The notes below the pieces were generated by a model. It searched no databases and was not told the DNA's origin. It worked only from the letters and a program-made list of their open reading frames with translations. A stretch of 64,000 bases of DNA from Pseudoxanthomonas sacheonensis (GTDB taxonomy: Bacteria > Pseudomonadota > Gammaproteobacteria > Xanthomonadales > Xanthomonadaceae), in contig NZ_PDWS01000003.1 of assembly GCF_010093305.1 (NCBI RefSeq), positions 165,001 through 229,000 on the forward strand, read 5' to 3'. Shown here in pieces: positions 29,795-38,392 of this stretch. Made by a program: the position numbers and the translations under genes. Each line of letters opens with the position of its first letter. The stretch's first letter is position 1.

Positions 29795-30967
29795 TTAGGT
29801 GGATCCTTCGATGCGCCAGACTTCGCCGGCCGGATCCAGCTCCATCGTCACCATCTCCTCGCCGCGCCAGCCGAAACCGCAGATCGCCAACGCGCCTTCG
29901 CTGAGGCGATCCAGGCCGAATACCTGCTCCAGCGGCACTTCGTTGATGGCGCAGGTGATGTAGGCGCCCAGGCCGGCTTCGGTGGCCGACAGGTACAGGG
30001 TCTGCGACAGGTGCCCCGCCTCCAGGGTAATGGCGCGATAGGCCTTGGCGTGGTTGCGGTATTTCCAGAAGGAGCGGTCGTAGCGCGGCGCCATCAGCGC
30101 CATGACGTGGGCGTTGGCGAACCAGTCCTGCTGGGCGACGGCCTGCAGGGCCAGGTCGTACAAGGGTTGCTCGGGCAAGGGCAATGGCTCCAGCGCGTGA
30201 GTAGTGGCGTGGTAGTGGTACAGGCCAGGCGCCAGTCCTTCGACGTTCTGCACGATCAGGTAGGCCTCCACCGGATGCAGGCCGCCGCCGGAAGGGCTGG
30301 TTTTCTTCAGGAAAACGGTGTCGTCGCTGACCCGCACGTGCGATTGGGCGGCGAATACGCGCTCGATCAGTTGCGCGAACAGGGCATACGGCAACGGCCG
30401 TTCGGCATCGAAGTTACGGCAGGTGGCTCGGCGAGCGAGCAAGTGGTCGAAGTCGGTGCGCGCTGTACGTGGCAGCGGAATACGCTGTTTTTCGTCGCCG
30501 CGGCCCATCGCTTCCACTGGCGGAGCGCCAAGGACCTGGCGCAGTTCGCCGGCGGTTTCGGTGCCGGTGTCCTGCATGGCTTGAACGGCATCGGCTTCCT
30601 GCCAACGGGTGAAGGCATGCAGGGTCGCGGCCAGAGGATGCCAGTGCACGCCGCGCAGGATTTCGTCGCATTCGCGATGGATGGCATGGCGTTTACCGGT
30701 GCCCACTATCAGGCCTTTCTTCAGCAGGCTCTTCAGTGCGCCTGCATCGGCCAGCGTGCCGCTGTCGATCCACTCGTCAGGGCTCAGGCTACCCAGCAGC
30801 TCGCATTCGGCGGCGTCGACCCTGATTTCCACGCCCAGATGCGGCGCCAGCGCGACCCAGCCGAGCTCGCGGCGCAGCCCGTTGCCGCCCCCCAGCAGCA
30901 TTTCCAGGTCGAAGCCCACCTCTTCCCGGGGCTCCAGGTACAGCACTTTGCAACGGCGCACCTTCAT
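29795..30967 (-). CDS. SagB/McbC-like peptide maturation dehydrogenase
   Basis: 390 residues from the ATG at 30967, preceded by GGGGAGAG. The C-terminal two thirds are an FMN nitroreductase-fold oxidoreductase of the McbC/SagB type, which oxidises azolines to azoles in RiPPs: LARRATCRNF (about 177-186), the PSGGGLHPVEAY loop (about 225-236) and GLYHYHATTHALEPL. The N-terminal about 90 residues (MKVRRCKVLYLEPREEVGFD) are specific to the 'putative peptide maturation dehydrogenase' family I recall from xanthomonads. It is transcribed away from a modified-peptide precursor gene. No YcaO partner is present, so the actual chemistry is unknown. Confidence 0.85.
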   Translation of the reverse strand: MKVRRCKVLYLEPREEVGFDLEMLLGGGNGLRRELGWVALAPHLGVEIRVDAAECELLGSLSPDEWIDSGTLADAGALKSLLKKGLIVGTGKRHAIHRECDEILRGVHWHPLAATLHAFTRWQEADAVQAMQDTGTETAGELRQVLGAPPVEAMGRGDEKQRIPLPRTARTDFDHLLARRATCRNFDAERPLPYALFAQLIERVFAAQSHVRVSDDTVFLKKTSPSGGGLHPVEAYLIVQNVEGLAPGLYHYHATTHALEPLPLPEQPLYDLALQAVAQQDWFANAHVMALMAPRYDRSFWKYRNHAKAYRAITLEAGHLSQTLYLSATEAGLGAYITCAINEVPLEQVFGLDRLSEGALAICGFGWRGEEMVTMELDPAGEVWRIEGST

Positions 30968-30999
30968 GGTGCTCTCCCCTGTTTCGACCTCGACGCGCA

Positions 31000-31028
31000 A
31001 CCCTACGGTTGTTTGGCAACACGGACAA
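31000..31028 (-). promoter_or_regulatory. Predicted promoter of the dehydrogenase gene
   Basis: On the minus strand, TTGTCC (31028-31023) and TAGGGT (31005-31000) are 17 bases apart. The predicted start is about 26 bases before the ATG. It physically overlaps the opposite-facing precursor promoter. Confidence 0.4.
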
Positions 31029-31037
31029 GGCTAGATT
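31009..31037 (+). promoter_or_regulatory. Predicted promoter of the RiPP precursor gene
   Basis: TTGTTT (31009-31014) and TAGATT (31032-31037) are 17 bases apart. A GGGGAA ribosome-binding site at 31072-31077 then leads to the ATG at 31082. The element interlocks with the divergent dehydrogenase promoter. Confidence 0.45.
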
Positions 31038-31081
31038 GTCGCGCAAGAGGCCCGTTTCGAGGCCTTCAACTGGGGAACAAC

Positions 31082-31429
31082 ATGGCAACTAAGAAGACGG
31101 GCGCGTCGGGGAAGGCCGCGCCTCTGGATCCGAAGGTCGCGGGCAAGCTGCTGGATAAGCTGAGCACGGACAACGAGTTTCGCCGGCTGTTCAAGAAGGA
31201 TCCCAAGGCGGCTTTGGTGCAGGCGGGCTACAAGTTGCCGAAAGGCGATACCGCAGCGTTGGCGGAACTGGAACGCACCTGTTGCTGCATGGCCGTACAG
31301 AGCATTGCGCCGAAGGCCGATGTCATCAAGGCACGCGACGCCTTGCATACCATGCTTACGGCAGGTCTGGGAATGACGCCGATTCAGTTGAATGTTTCTA
31401 GTACCGCCTTGCGCCGAACTCGCAAATGA
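31082..31429 (+). CDS. NHLP-leader-type RiPP precursor peptide
   Basis: 115 residues. Residues about 15-53 look like a nitrile-hydratase-type leader (NEFRRLFKKDPKAALVQAGY then KLP), the pattern used by NHLP RiPP precursors. The following part carries a Cys-Cys-Cys run at 67-69 (LERTCCCMAVQSIAP), the only cysteines, and ends LNVSSTALRRTRK. It lies between a SagB-like dehydrogenase and a cyclase-like gene, matching the 'putative modified peptide' family of Xanthomonadaceae. There is no Gly-Gly cleavage motif that I can see. The last 46 bases overlap the 3' end of the convergent cyclase gene. Modification and final product are unknown. Confidence 0.8.
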   Translation: MATKKTGASGKAAPLDPKVAGKLLDKLSTDNEFRRLFKKDPKAALVQAGYKLPKGDTAALAELERTCCCMAVQSIAPKADVIKARDALHTMLTAGLGMTPIQLNVSSTALRRTRK

Positions 31430-33990
31430 TCTGGCAACTGGGTTTCGCTCCATTTTGAGTCGAAAGCCAGGAGCTCCTTTCTGGCTTGATCTTCGTTTCC
31501 CGCGCCTGCGAGCAGTTCAGCTGCTCGTAGGTGCGCATGCGTGGTGTCGAACACGTCCAGTGGCTGCTGGCACCAAGCGCAACCGATTTCGATATATGCA
31601 CGGCCACGATGACTGCTCAACCAACGCGCTTGGCCAACCGCCTTATTGATCAGCCCTGCGGCCGCATAGGCCTCCATCAATGCAGCGTGGGTCTGGAAAG
31701 GCTCGCTCCCATTCACCAGCGGCTCAAGCAACGCGATGGCTTTGTCCGCGCTCCCCGATAGACGCAGATCGTTTGCCTTCGATACTTCCACCAAGTCGCG
31801 CAACGGCCGGTTCGTCAGCAGCTCCTTCCTCTTTTGCAGTTCGGCGGTAACGCTACGAGCTACTGCCGTATCGCCCATGCGTTGAGCGAGTATGCCCGCG
31901 CTGACCGCAGCGTATGCATCGTCGGTCGCATCAGCCGCATTCGTCGGATTGGCGACGGCGGATAGCGTCGTGTCGGCGATTCGTCGAATCTCCTTGCGCG
32001 TTGATCCATAGTCGCCCTGCGCCCATACTGCAACCGCCGACGGATAGATAGCCAACCGTGCCCGGACCGAGCCCGCAGGCGTCTGCCGCTCCAGCCCGCG
32101 CGCCTCTGAGACAGCCGGAGCCCACAGTCCCTGGTCAAGATATAGCGAGACTCTGTCGAAATAGACGCCGCTAACCTTCAACGAAAGCGGCCATGTCTTT
32201 ATGGCTTGGTCAAAGCGCCGCTGCGCCGCGAACGTGTTCGCTCGGCGAACTACTGCGGATTTGGATCCTCTGGCGATAGCATTGCCAAAAGCCGCTTCGG
32301 CCTCGGCGAACTTTTCCTGTCCCAGCGCAAGGCGGCCGACCAGATCCCAGGACAACGGCGCGAATTCGCTCTGTGGAGATGCAGCGCGCTTCGCGAACGG
32401 AATTCCTTCGGCGAATCGGTTATCCAGATAGAAAGCGTTGCCGACATTCGCGATGGCGGGATAGAAGTCTGGATAAAGGCTGGACATCTCCTGCCACTTC
32501 TGCAGCGCGGCGGAAGGATCGTTGATTTGCGCTGTCCATGCATCCAGATAAAGCTGATCCCTGGGAGGGAGGTGTTCTCGTAGCGCGATGGCTTTATCCA
32601 GGTACTGTTTGCCGCCGGCCAGGTCGCTCATCGCGTTGTGCGCGCGCACCAACCCCAGATAAGCCAGCGCGAATTTCGGATCCAAACCGACCGCACGCGC
32701 ATAGAACGACCGCGCCTGCTCGTACTGCGCCGAGGCGAATGATTTCTGGCCCAGGGCGTACGAACGCAACGCATCCATGTTGGAAGTCGTGACCTCAGGA
32801 AGCGGTTCCGAATCCTTCTGTATCGATGCCAACGCCTCGCCAAGCTTGCCGCGCAAAGCAATGGTGACCGCATCTATCGATTCCAACGCAGAGCCCGCTC
32901 CCGTGCCATCTACTGATTCGGCGTAGACGGTCGTCTGGGTATGCGGGTCAATGACTTCCGCACTTATGCGCAATCGCCCTCCCACCTCCGACACCGTCGG
33001 CAGGATCACCGCACGCACCCCATCGCGCAGCGCGATCTCCGACGCCACCGCGCGGTCCAGCAAAGTTCCCGGCTTGCGCTGCATGCGCGCCAGCGTATCG
33101 CGTGCCTTCATGTCGCTGAGCACGTTGACGTAGCGCGACTGCTCCAGGCTGATGCGGAACGCCTGTTCCAGCGAATCGTCCAGCACCTTTTCGCCGGTCA
33201 GGTTGCGCAGATCGCCCACCACCACCCAGTCGCGCTCAGCGAAGGCGATGGCCGGTTGCGGCTTGGTGACGAACCACACGCCCACGCCAACGCCGACGAT
33301 CAGCAGCATTTCCACCGCCAACGCCGCCGGCCGCCGCCACAGCGGCGTGTCGCGCCAGGCCTTGGCGATATTGGAGGGCGCGCGCAACGGCGCAATGCCG
33401 ATTTCGCCTACCTCGTAGACTTCCTGCGCCTCGGGCACGCCCTTGAAACGCCAGCGCCCGTACGACTTCCACAACAGGTTCTGCCCGCGTTCGCCCAGCT
33501 CGCGCGCGGCGCGGTGGGTCAGCGATTCGGCCACCGCCGAGAGCAGGATCTGGCCCGGGCGCGCCAGCGTCATCAGGCGCGCGGCCATTGGCTTGGCCAG
33601 GCCCTCCACTTCCAGCGGCTTGGCGCCGACCAGCACCGCCGCATCGCTGTTCTTCCAGGTCAGCACCTCGCCCACGTGCAGTCCGGCGCGCGCCTGCAGT
33701 TCCAACCCACGCGCCTGGCCAAGCTCGCGCAGGCCGCGGGTGTAGTCCAGCGCGAAACCCAGACCATCGATAGGCCGCTCGAACAGCAGCAGCAAGCCGT
33801 CGGAACGATCGATCAGCCGCCCGCGCCATTCCTGCTGCAGTTTCAGCACCAGATGATCGTGCTCGCGGAACAGCTCCGAGGCCGGCGTATCGCCCAGGCG
33901 CTCCACCAGACCCGTGGAATCGACCAGATCGGTCAGCAGCAGCGTCCGCAGCTGCGGACCTTCGAGCGGAAGACGGCCGATATCGTTCAT
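31384..33990 (-). CDS. Putative peptide modification system cyclase: class III cyclase-like domain, membrane helix, TPR repeats
   Basis: 868 residues from MNDIGRLPLEG at 33990. Residues 12-190 resemble a class III nucleotide cyclase: D21 in LLTDLVDST and D64 in RSDGLLLLF keep the two metal Asp, and R138 in KPMAARL keeps the transition-state Arg. By eye, the adenine-selecting Lys is Ile60 and the transition-state Asn is Pro134, so activity is doubtful. A membrane helix at about 223-242 (VEMLLIVGVGVGVWFV) is followed by a TolB/FlgO-like domain (to about 400) and many TPR-like repeats to the end. This layout matches the 'peptide modification system cyclase' family. It lies downstream of the GGDEF gene, 19 bases away. 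Confidence 0.82.
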   Translation of the reverse strand: MNDIGRLPLEGPQLRTLLLTDLVDSTGLVERLGDTPASELFREHDHLVLKLQQEWRGRLIDRSDGLLLLFERPIDGLGFALDYTRGLRELGQARGLELQARAGLHVGEVLTWKNSDAAVLVGAKPLEVEGLAKPMAARLMTLARPGQILLSAVAESLTHRAARELGERGQNLLWKSYGRWRFKGVPEAQEVYEVGEIGIAPLRAPSNIAKAWRDTPLWRRPAALAVEMLLIVGVGVGVWFVTKPQPAIAFAERDWVVVGDLRNLTGEKVLDDSLEQAFRISLEQSRYVNVLSDMKARDTLARMQRKPGTLLDRAVASEIALRDGVRAVILPTVSEVGGRLRISAEVIDPHTQTTVYAESVDGTGAGSALESIDAVTIALRGKLGEALASIQKDSEPLPEVTTSNMDALRSYALGQKSFASAQYEQARSFYARAVGLDPKFALAYLGLVRAHNAMSDLAGGKQYLDKAIALREHLPPRDQLYLDAWTAQINDPSAALQKWQEMSSLYPDFYPAIANVGNAFYLDNRFAEGIPFAKRAASPQSEFAPLSWDLVGRLALGQEKFAEAEAAFGNAIARGSKSAVVRRANTFAAQRRFDQAIKTWPLSLKVSGVYFDRVSLYLDQGLWAPAVSEARGLERQTPAGSVRARLAIYPSAVAVWAQGDYGSTRKEIRRIADTTLSAVANPTNAADATDDAYAAVSAGILAQRMGDTAVARSVTAELQKRKELLTNRPLRDLVEVSKANDLRLSGSADKAIALLEPLVNGSEPFQTHAALMEAYAAAGLINKAVGQARWLSSHRGRAYIEIGCAWCQQPLDVFDTTHAHLRAAELLAGAGNEDQARKELLAFDSKWSETQLPDHLRVRRKAVLETFN

Positions 33991-34009
33991 CCCTTCTCGA
34001 CTCCGCCCT

Positions 34010-35041
34010 TCAATCCTGCCACTCGACGCGATCGCCGCCGGCGCTCTTGGCGCGGTACAGCGCCTGATCGGCCTGCGCATACCAGTCGTTCCAGTCGCGC
34101 GACGGATCGATCAGGCAGGCGCCGACGCTCAGGGTGGTGATCAGCGGCGGCGACGGCTGCATCTGCTGCAGCGCGCGCGCGGTGCTGACCACGAAATCGG
34201 CATAGCGGAACATCTCTTCGCGGTGCTGCGCCTTGAGCAGCAGGCAGAATTCGTCGCCGCCCAGCCGGCATGCGAAATCCTGGGAAGCGGACAGCGAGCG
34301 CAGGATGTTGGCCACGCTCTGCAGCACGCGGTCGCCGAGCAGGTGCCCGTGCATGTCGTTGACGTCCTTGAACCGGTCGCAGTCGATCAGCAACAGGCCG
34401 TAGCCGTGGTAGCCGCCGTTGTTGCGCCCCTGCTCCAGGAACATGGCCAGCCCACGACGGTTGTACAGCGAAGTCAGTTCGTCGGTGCGGTTGAGCTCTT
34501 CGCTCTTGTCCAGCCGGTGCGAAGTGACCCGCAGACTGTCCAGCGCAGCCTGCAGCTCCTGGTTGCGGCGGCGCAGGCGGTGGATCAAGCCCTGCTCGTT
34601 GGAGACCACGCGCATGATGGCCCGGCGCAGGAAATGCGAGACCAGCCCGGCATTGCGGTCGACCAGCACCTGGAACTCGTGGCTCTTCAGCTCCAGCAGC
34701 ACGCCATCGGCGATGGCCGTTGCCGATGCGGCGCGGGCGTGATCGCCGATCAGCAGCCCCAGCTCGCCGAAGAATTCGCGCGCGCCCAGATGCTTCTCGT
34801 TGAGGTCTTCGCCGAAATCCAGCGCCACTCCGCCTTGCAGGATCACGAACATGGTGGTGCCCAGTTCGCCGCGGGTGAACAGCCTTTCACCCACCGTTAC
34901 CGGACGCACGTTTCCGACCTGCGCGAAAAGCTCGCACTCCTCCGCCGACAGCACCGCGGTGGTCGGATCGATGGGCAGTTCCTCTGCGGCCGGACGCACT
35001 GGCTCGTAGCCAGCGACCAACGCTGCGGTCTCCGGATTCAT
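34010..35041 (-). CDS. Cyclic-nucleotide-binding diguanylate cyclase (cNMP-GGDEF)
   Basis: 343 residues from MNPETAALVAGYEPVRPAAE at 35041. An N-terminal cNMP-binding domain (about 30-150) includes GERLFTRGELGTTMFVIL and the phosphate-binding cassette FFGELGLLIGDHARAASATA with its Arg. A C-terminal GGDEF domain (about 180-343) has DELTSLYNRRGLAMFL and an intact RLGGDEFCLLL active site. The RxxD inhibitory site expected five residues before GGDEF reads ASQD, so product inhibition may be lost. No membrane helix, so cytosolic. First gene of a probable two-gene unit with the cyclase-like protein. Confidence 0.9.
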   Translation of the reverse strand: MNPETAALVAGYEPVRPAAEELPIDPTTAVLSAEECELFAQVGNVRPVTVGERLFTRGELGTTMFVILQGGVALDFGEDLNEKHLGAREFFGELGLLIGDHARAASATAIADGVLLELKSHEFQVLVDRNAGLVSHFLRRAIMRVVSNEQGLIHRLRRRNQELQAALDSLRVTSHRLDKSEELNRTDELTSLYNRRGLAMFLEQGRNNGGYHGYGLLLIDCDRFKDVNDMHGHLLGDRVLQSVANILRSLSASQDFACRLGGDEFCLLLKAQHREEMFRYADFVVSTARALQQMQPSPPLITTLSVGACLIDPSRDWNDWYAQADQALYRAKSAGGDRVEWQD

Positions 35042-35158
35042 CACACGCCCCAATTCGCGAATCCGGAGGATATCACCACAATGCGCCCCCAAAGCACAGA
35101 CGACAGGCCGGTTTCCCGGCCTATCGTCGGATAACGTCAACTGCGGGGCTTTCCGGCC

Positions 35159-36451
35159 TCAGGCGGCCTTTTCGCCGTGGAATTGCTCCTCCTCGGTGGA
35201 GCCTTTCAGGGCGGTGGTCGAGGATTGGCCCTGCTGGATGGCCTGGGTCACGGCGTCGAAATAGCCCGTCCCCACTTCGCGCTGGTGCTTGACCGCGGTG
35301 AAGCCCCTGTCGGCGGCGGCGAATTCGGCTTCCTGCAGCTCGACGAAGGCGCTCATCTGGCGGCGGGCATAGCCGTGGGCCAGGTTGAACATGGAGTAGT
35401 TGAGCGCATGGAAACCGGCCAGGGTGATGAACTGGAACTTGTAGCCGTAGCCGGCGATTTCCTTCTGGAACCTGGCGATGGTGGCGTCGTCCAGGTTCTT
35501 CTTCCAGTTGAAGCTGGGCGAGCAGTTGTAGGCCAGCAGCTTGCCCGGGAACCTGGCGTGGATGGCCTCGGCGAATTTCCGGGCGAACTCCAGGTCCGGC
35601 TTGCCGGTTTCGCACCACACCAGGTCGGCATAGGGCGCGTAGGCCAGGCCGCGGCTGATGGCCTGGTCCAGGCCGTTGCGGGTCTTGTAGAAGCCTTCGA
35701 CCGTGCGGTCGCCGGTGATGAAGGCTTTGTCGTTGGCATCGATGTCGCTGGTCAGCAGGTCGGCGGCTTCGGCATCGGTGCGTGCGACCAGCAGGGTCGG
35801 CACGCCCATCACATCGGCGGCCAGGCGCGCGGCGTTCAATTTCTCGACCGCTTCGCGGGTGGGCACCAGCACCTTGCCGCCCATGTGGCCGCACTTCTTC
35901 ACGCTGGCCAGCTGGTCTTCGAAATGCACGCCGGCGGCGCCGGCTTCGATCATCGCCTTCATCAACTCGAACGCATTGAGCACGCCGCCGAAACCGGCCT
36001 CGGCGTCGGCCACGATCGGCTGCAGGTAATCGACGCTGTCGTCGCCCTCGGCATGGTTCAGCTGGTCGGCGCGCAGCAACGTGTTGTTGATGCGCTTGAC
36101 CACCGCCGGCACCGAGTCGGCCGGGTACAGCGACTGGTCGGGGTACATCTGCCCGGCCAGGTTGGCGTCGGCGGCGACCTGCCAGCCGGACAGGTAGATG
36201 GCTTTCAAGCCCGCCTTGACCTGCTGCATGGCCTGGTTGCCGGTCAACGCGCCCAGTGCGTTGACGAAGTCCTCTTTCTGCAAATAACCCCATAGCTTCT
36301 CCGCGCCCAGGCGGGCGATGGAATGCTCCACGTGCACGGTGCCGCGCAGGCGCACCACGTCGGCGGCGGTGTAGTTGCGGGTGATCCCGGCCCAGCGCGG
36401 ATTGCTGTCCCAGTCTTTCTGGATCTGTTCGGCGGTCTGCAGGTTGCTCAT
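35159..36451 (-). CDS. aceA: Isocitrate lyase
   Basis: 430 residues from [20 protein letters not shown] at 36451. Splits isocitrate into glyoxylate and succinate, the first glyoxylate-shunt step, for growth on acetate or fatty acids. The catalytic loop [14 protein letters not shown] and the [14 protein letters not shown] and [14 protein letters not shown] blocks are intact. The 1018-residue frame continuing to 38215 is a shadow. Separated from aceB by a REP pair. Confidence 0.97.
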   Translation of the reverse strand: MSNLQTAEQIQKDWDSNPRWAGITRNYTAADVVRLRGTVHVEHSIARLGAEKLWGYLQKEDFVNALGALTGNQAMQQVKAGLKAIYLSGWQVAADANLAGQMYPDQSLYPADSVPAVVKRINNTLLRADQLNHAEGDDSVDYLQPIVADAEAGFGGVLNAFELMKAMIEAGAAGVHFEDQLASVKKCGHMGGKVLVPTREAVEKLNAARLAADVMGVPTLLVARTDAEAADLLTSDIDANDKAFITGDRTVEGFYKTRNGLDQAISRGLAYAPYADLVWCETGKPDLEFARKFAEAIHARFPGKLLAYNCSPSFNWKKNLDDATIARFQKEIAGYGYKFQFITLAGFHALNYSMFNLAHGYARRQMSAFVELQEAEFAAADRGFTAVKHQREVGTGYFDAVTQAIQQGQSSTTALKGSTEEEQFHGEKAA

Positions 36452-36492
36452 GGTCGTTCTCTTCGTAGGTAATGAAAATGGCCGGAGATTTC

Positions 36493-36561
36493 GTAGGAGC
36501 GGACCCTGCCCGCGACAGGGCGTTACCGGTAAAGCCTGTCGCGGGCAGGGCCCGCTCCTAC
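36493..36561. repeat. Paired REP hairpin between aceA and aceB, family B (GTAGGAGC)
   Basis: GTAGGAGCGGACCCTGCCCG at the left, CGGGCAGGGCCCGCTCCTAC at the right. Each half forms a GCGGGC..GCCCGC-type hairpin behind the GTAG head. A sister copy lies at 62850-62934. Its position between two cotranscribed genes could tune their relative mRNA levels. Confidence 0.92.
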
Positions 36562-36567
36562 AAGTTG

Positions 36568-38175
36568 TCAGTCGAGGTATTCGTAGGCCGGCAGGGTCAG
36601 GAACTCGGCCAGTTCGTCGGCATGGCTGAGCTTGTCCAGCAGGGCGATGGCTTCGCCTATGCGCGTGCCGCCGGGAATCGCACTGGTGTCGCCGAGCCGC
36701 GCCGGCAGATTCAACAGCGCCCGCTCCAGCAAGGCGAAATCGATCAGGGTGCCGTCGGCCAGGTGCAGGTTGTCCGAATGCAGCCACTGCCACAGCTGGG
36801 TGCGGGAAATCTCGGCGGTGGCGGCGTCTTCCATCAGCCAATGGATCGGCACGCAGCCGTTGCCGTCCAGCCAGGCGGCCAGATAGCGCACGCAGACTTC
36901 CACGCTGCCTTCGAAACCGGCCGCAGTGATCGTGCCCAGCGAAGGCTTGATCAGGTCGTCGCGGGCGACCTTGACGTCTTCGCGCAACACGCCGTGCTGG
37001 TTCGGCGCCGGCATGTGTTCGTCGAAGATGCCGCGCGCGATGGGGATCAGCGCCGGATGCGCCACCCAGGTGCCGTCGTGGCCGGCGCTGACTTCGCGCA
37101 GCTTGTCCGCGCGCACCCGCGCCATCGCCTGCTCGTTGGCGGCCTCGTCGCTGCCGATCGGAATCTGCGCGGCCATGCCGCCCATCGCATGCGCGCCGCG
37201 CTGGTGGCAGGTCTGGATCAACAGCTCCGAATAGGCCTTCAGGAACGGCTGGGTCATGGTGACCTGGCCGCGCTCGGGCAGCACTTTGTCGCGGTGGCGG
37301 CGGAAGGTCTTCAGGTACGAAAAGATGTAGTCCCAACGCCCGCAGTTCAGGCCTGCGATGCGCCCGCGCAGCGCATGCAGTATCTCGTGCATCTCGAACA
37401 CCGCCGGCAGCGTTTCGATCAGCACGGTGACCTTCATCTGGCCCTGCGGCAGGCCCAGCGCGGTTTCGATGTGCGACAGCGCGGTTTCCCACAGCGCGGC
37501 TTCTTCCATCGACTGCAGTTTGGGCAGGTAGAAATAAGGGCCGCGGTCCTTCGCAGCCAGAAGCTTCGCGTTGTGGAAGGCGTACAGAGCCAGATCGAAC
37601 AGGCCGCCGGCGATCGGCGTGCCATCGATCAGCACGTGCTTCTCGTTCAGATGCCAGCCGCGCGGACGCACGATCAGCACGGCCTGCTCTTCGAACGGCT
37701 TCAATGCGTACTGCTTGCCGTTGTCTGCGGTGAACCGCAGGGTGCCGGCCACGGCGCCGATCAGCGACTGCTGGCCGGCGACCAGGTTGGCCCAGGTCGG
37801 GGAGGTGGAATCCTCGAAGTCGGCCATGAACACCTTGGCGCCCGAGTTCAGCGCATTGATGACCATCTTCGGGTCGACCGGGCCGGTGATCTCCACCCGG
37901 CGGTCCTGCAGGGCCGCCGGCAATGGCGCGACCTTCCAGTCGCCTTCCCGGATGGCACGGGTGTCCTCGCGGAAGTCCGGCAGGCCGCCCGCGTCGAAGA
38001 AAGCCTGCCGCTCGCGACGGGCGGCCAGCCGCGCCTGGCGCTGGGGCTCGATCAGGCGGTGCAGCGAGGCCAGCAGCTCCAGGGCGGCCGGGGTGAGCAG
38101 GGCGGCCTGTCCGGGCGCGGCGGCGGTGATTTCGATTGCGCTGGTGGGCTGGGACTGGGCAAACACGGCAGACAT
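36568..38175 (-). CDS. aceB: Malate synthase A
   Basis: 535 residues. Condenses glyoxylate with acetyl-CoA to malate, the second glyoxylate-shunt step. Family blocks: [39 protein letters not shown], the [14 protein letters not shown] region, [15 protein letters not shown] and the C-terminal [20 protein letters not shown]. Full length. Upstream of aceA on the same strand and divergent from the LysR gene. Confidence 0.96.
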   Translation of the reverse strand: MSAVFAQSQPTSAIEITAAAPGQAALLTPAALELLASLHRLIEPQRQARLAARRERQAFFDAGGLPDFREDTRAIREGDWKVAPLPAALQDRRVEITGPVDPKMVINALNSGAKVFMADFEDSTSPTWANLVAGQQSLIGAVAGTLRFTADNGKQYALKPFEEQAVLIVRPRGWHLNEKHVLIDGTPIAGGLFDLALYAFHNAKLLAAKDRGPYFYLPKLQSMEEAALWETALSHIETALGLPQGQMKVTVLIETLPAVFEMHEILHALRGRIAGLNCGRWDYIFSYLKTFRRHRDKVLPERGQVTMTQPFLKAYSELLIQTCHQRGAHAMGGMAAQIPIGSDEAANEQAMARVRADKLREVSAGHDGTWVAHPALIPIARGIFDEHMPAPNQHGVLREDVKVARDDLIKPSLGTITAAGFEGSVEVCVRYLAAWLDGNGCVPIHWLMEDAATAEISRTQLWQWLHSDNLHLADGTLIDFALLERALLNLPARLGDTSAIPGGTRIGEAIALLDKLSHADELAEFLTLPAYEYLD

Positions 38176-38220
38176 TGGCTACTCCTCGGCAATTACGGGC
38201 TACCAGCGCCATCAAAACCT

Positions 38221-38307
38221 GCCGTCGTCCCCGCGAAGGCGGGGATCCAGCGACTTAAAGCTCATGAGCTGAAGTCACTGGGTTCCCGCCTTCGCGGGAA
38301 TGACGGC
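38221..38307. repeat. Paired CATTCCCGCG palindrome, family F, upstream of aceB
   Basis: GTCGTCCCCGCGAAGGCGGG on the left and CCCGCCTTCGCGGGAATGAC on the right, in inverted orientation with a central loop containing CTCATGAG. It lies 46 bases upstream of the aceB start, inside the presumed aceB leader or promoter region. Confidence 0.88.
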
Positions 38308-38355
38308 CGTAGGTCTCAGGCCATTCAAGCTGGGCGCTCACCGTGCTCCCACGTC

Positions 38356-38392
38356 ATTTATTTGACAACACAGTTTTATCAATGCAATAAAT
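38356..38392. promoter_or_regulatory. AT-rich divergent control region with inverted repeat
   Basis: ATTTATT (38356-38362) and AATAAAT (38386-38392) are inverted arms around a 23-base spacer containing TTGACA (38362-38367). This is the only AT-rich block between aceB and the LysR gene. It is a likely binding region for the LysR protein; the exact promoters are uncertain. Confidence 0.4.

Noticed and set aside
29795..35041. Lanthipeptide, thiopeptide or radical-SAM pathway
   Set aside because: No LanB, LanM, YcaO or radical-SAM CxxxCxxC enzyme is found near the precursor, so these classes are not supported.
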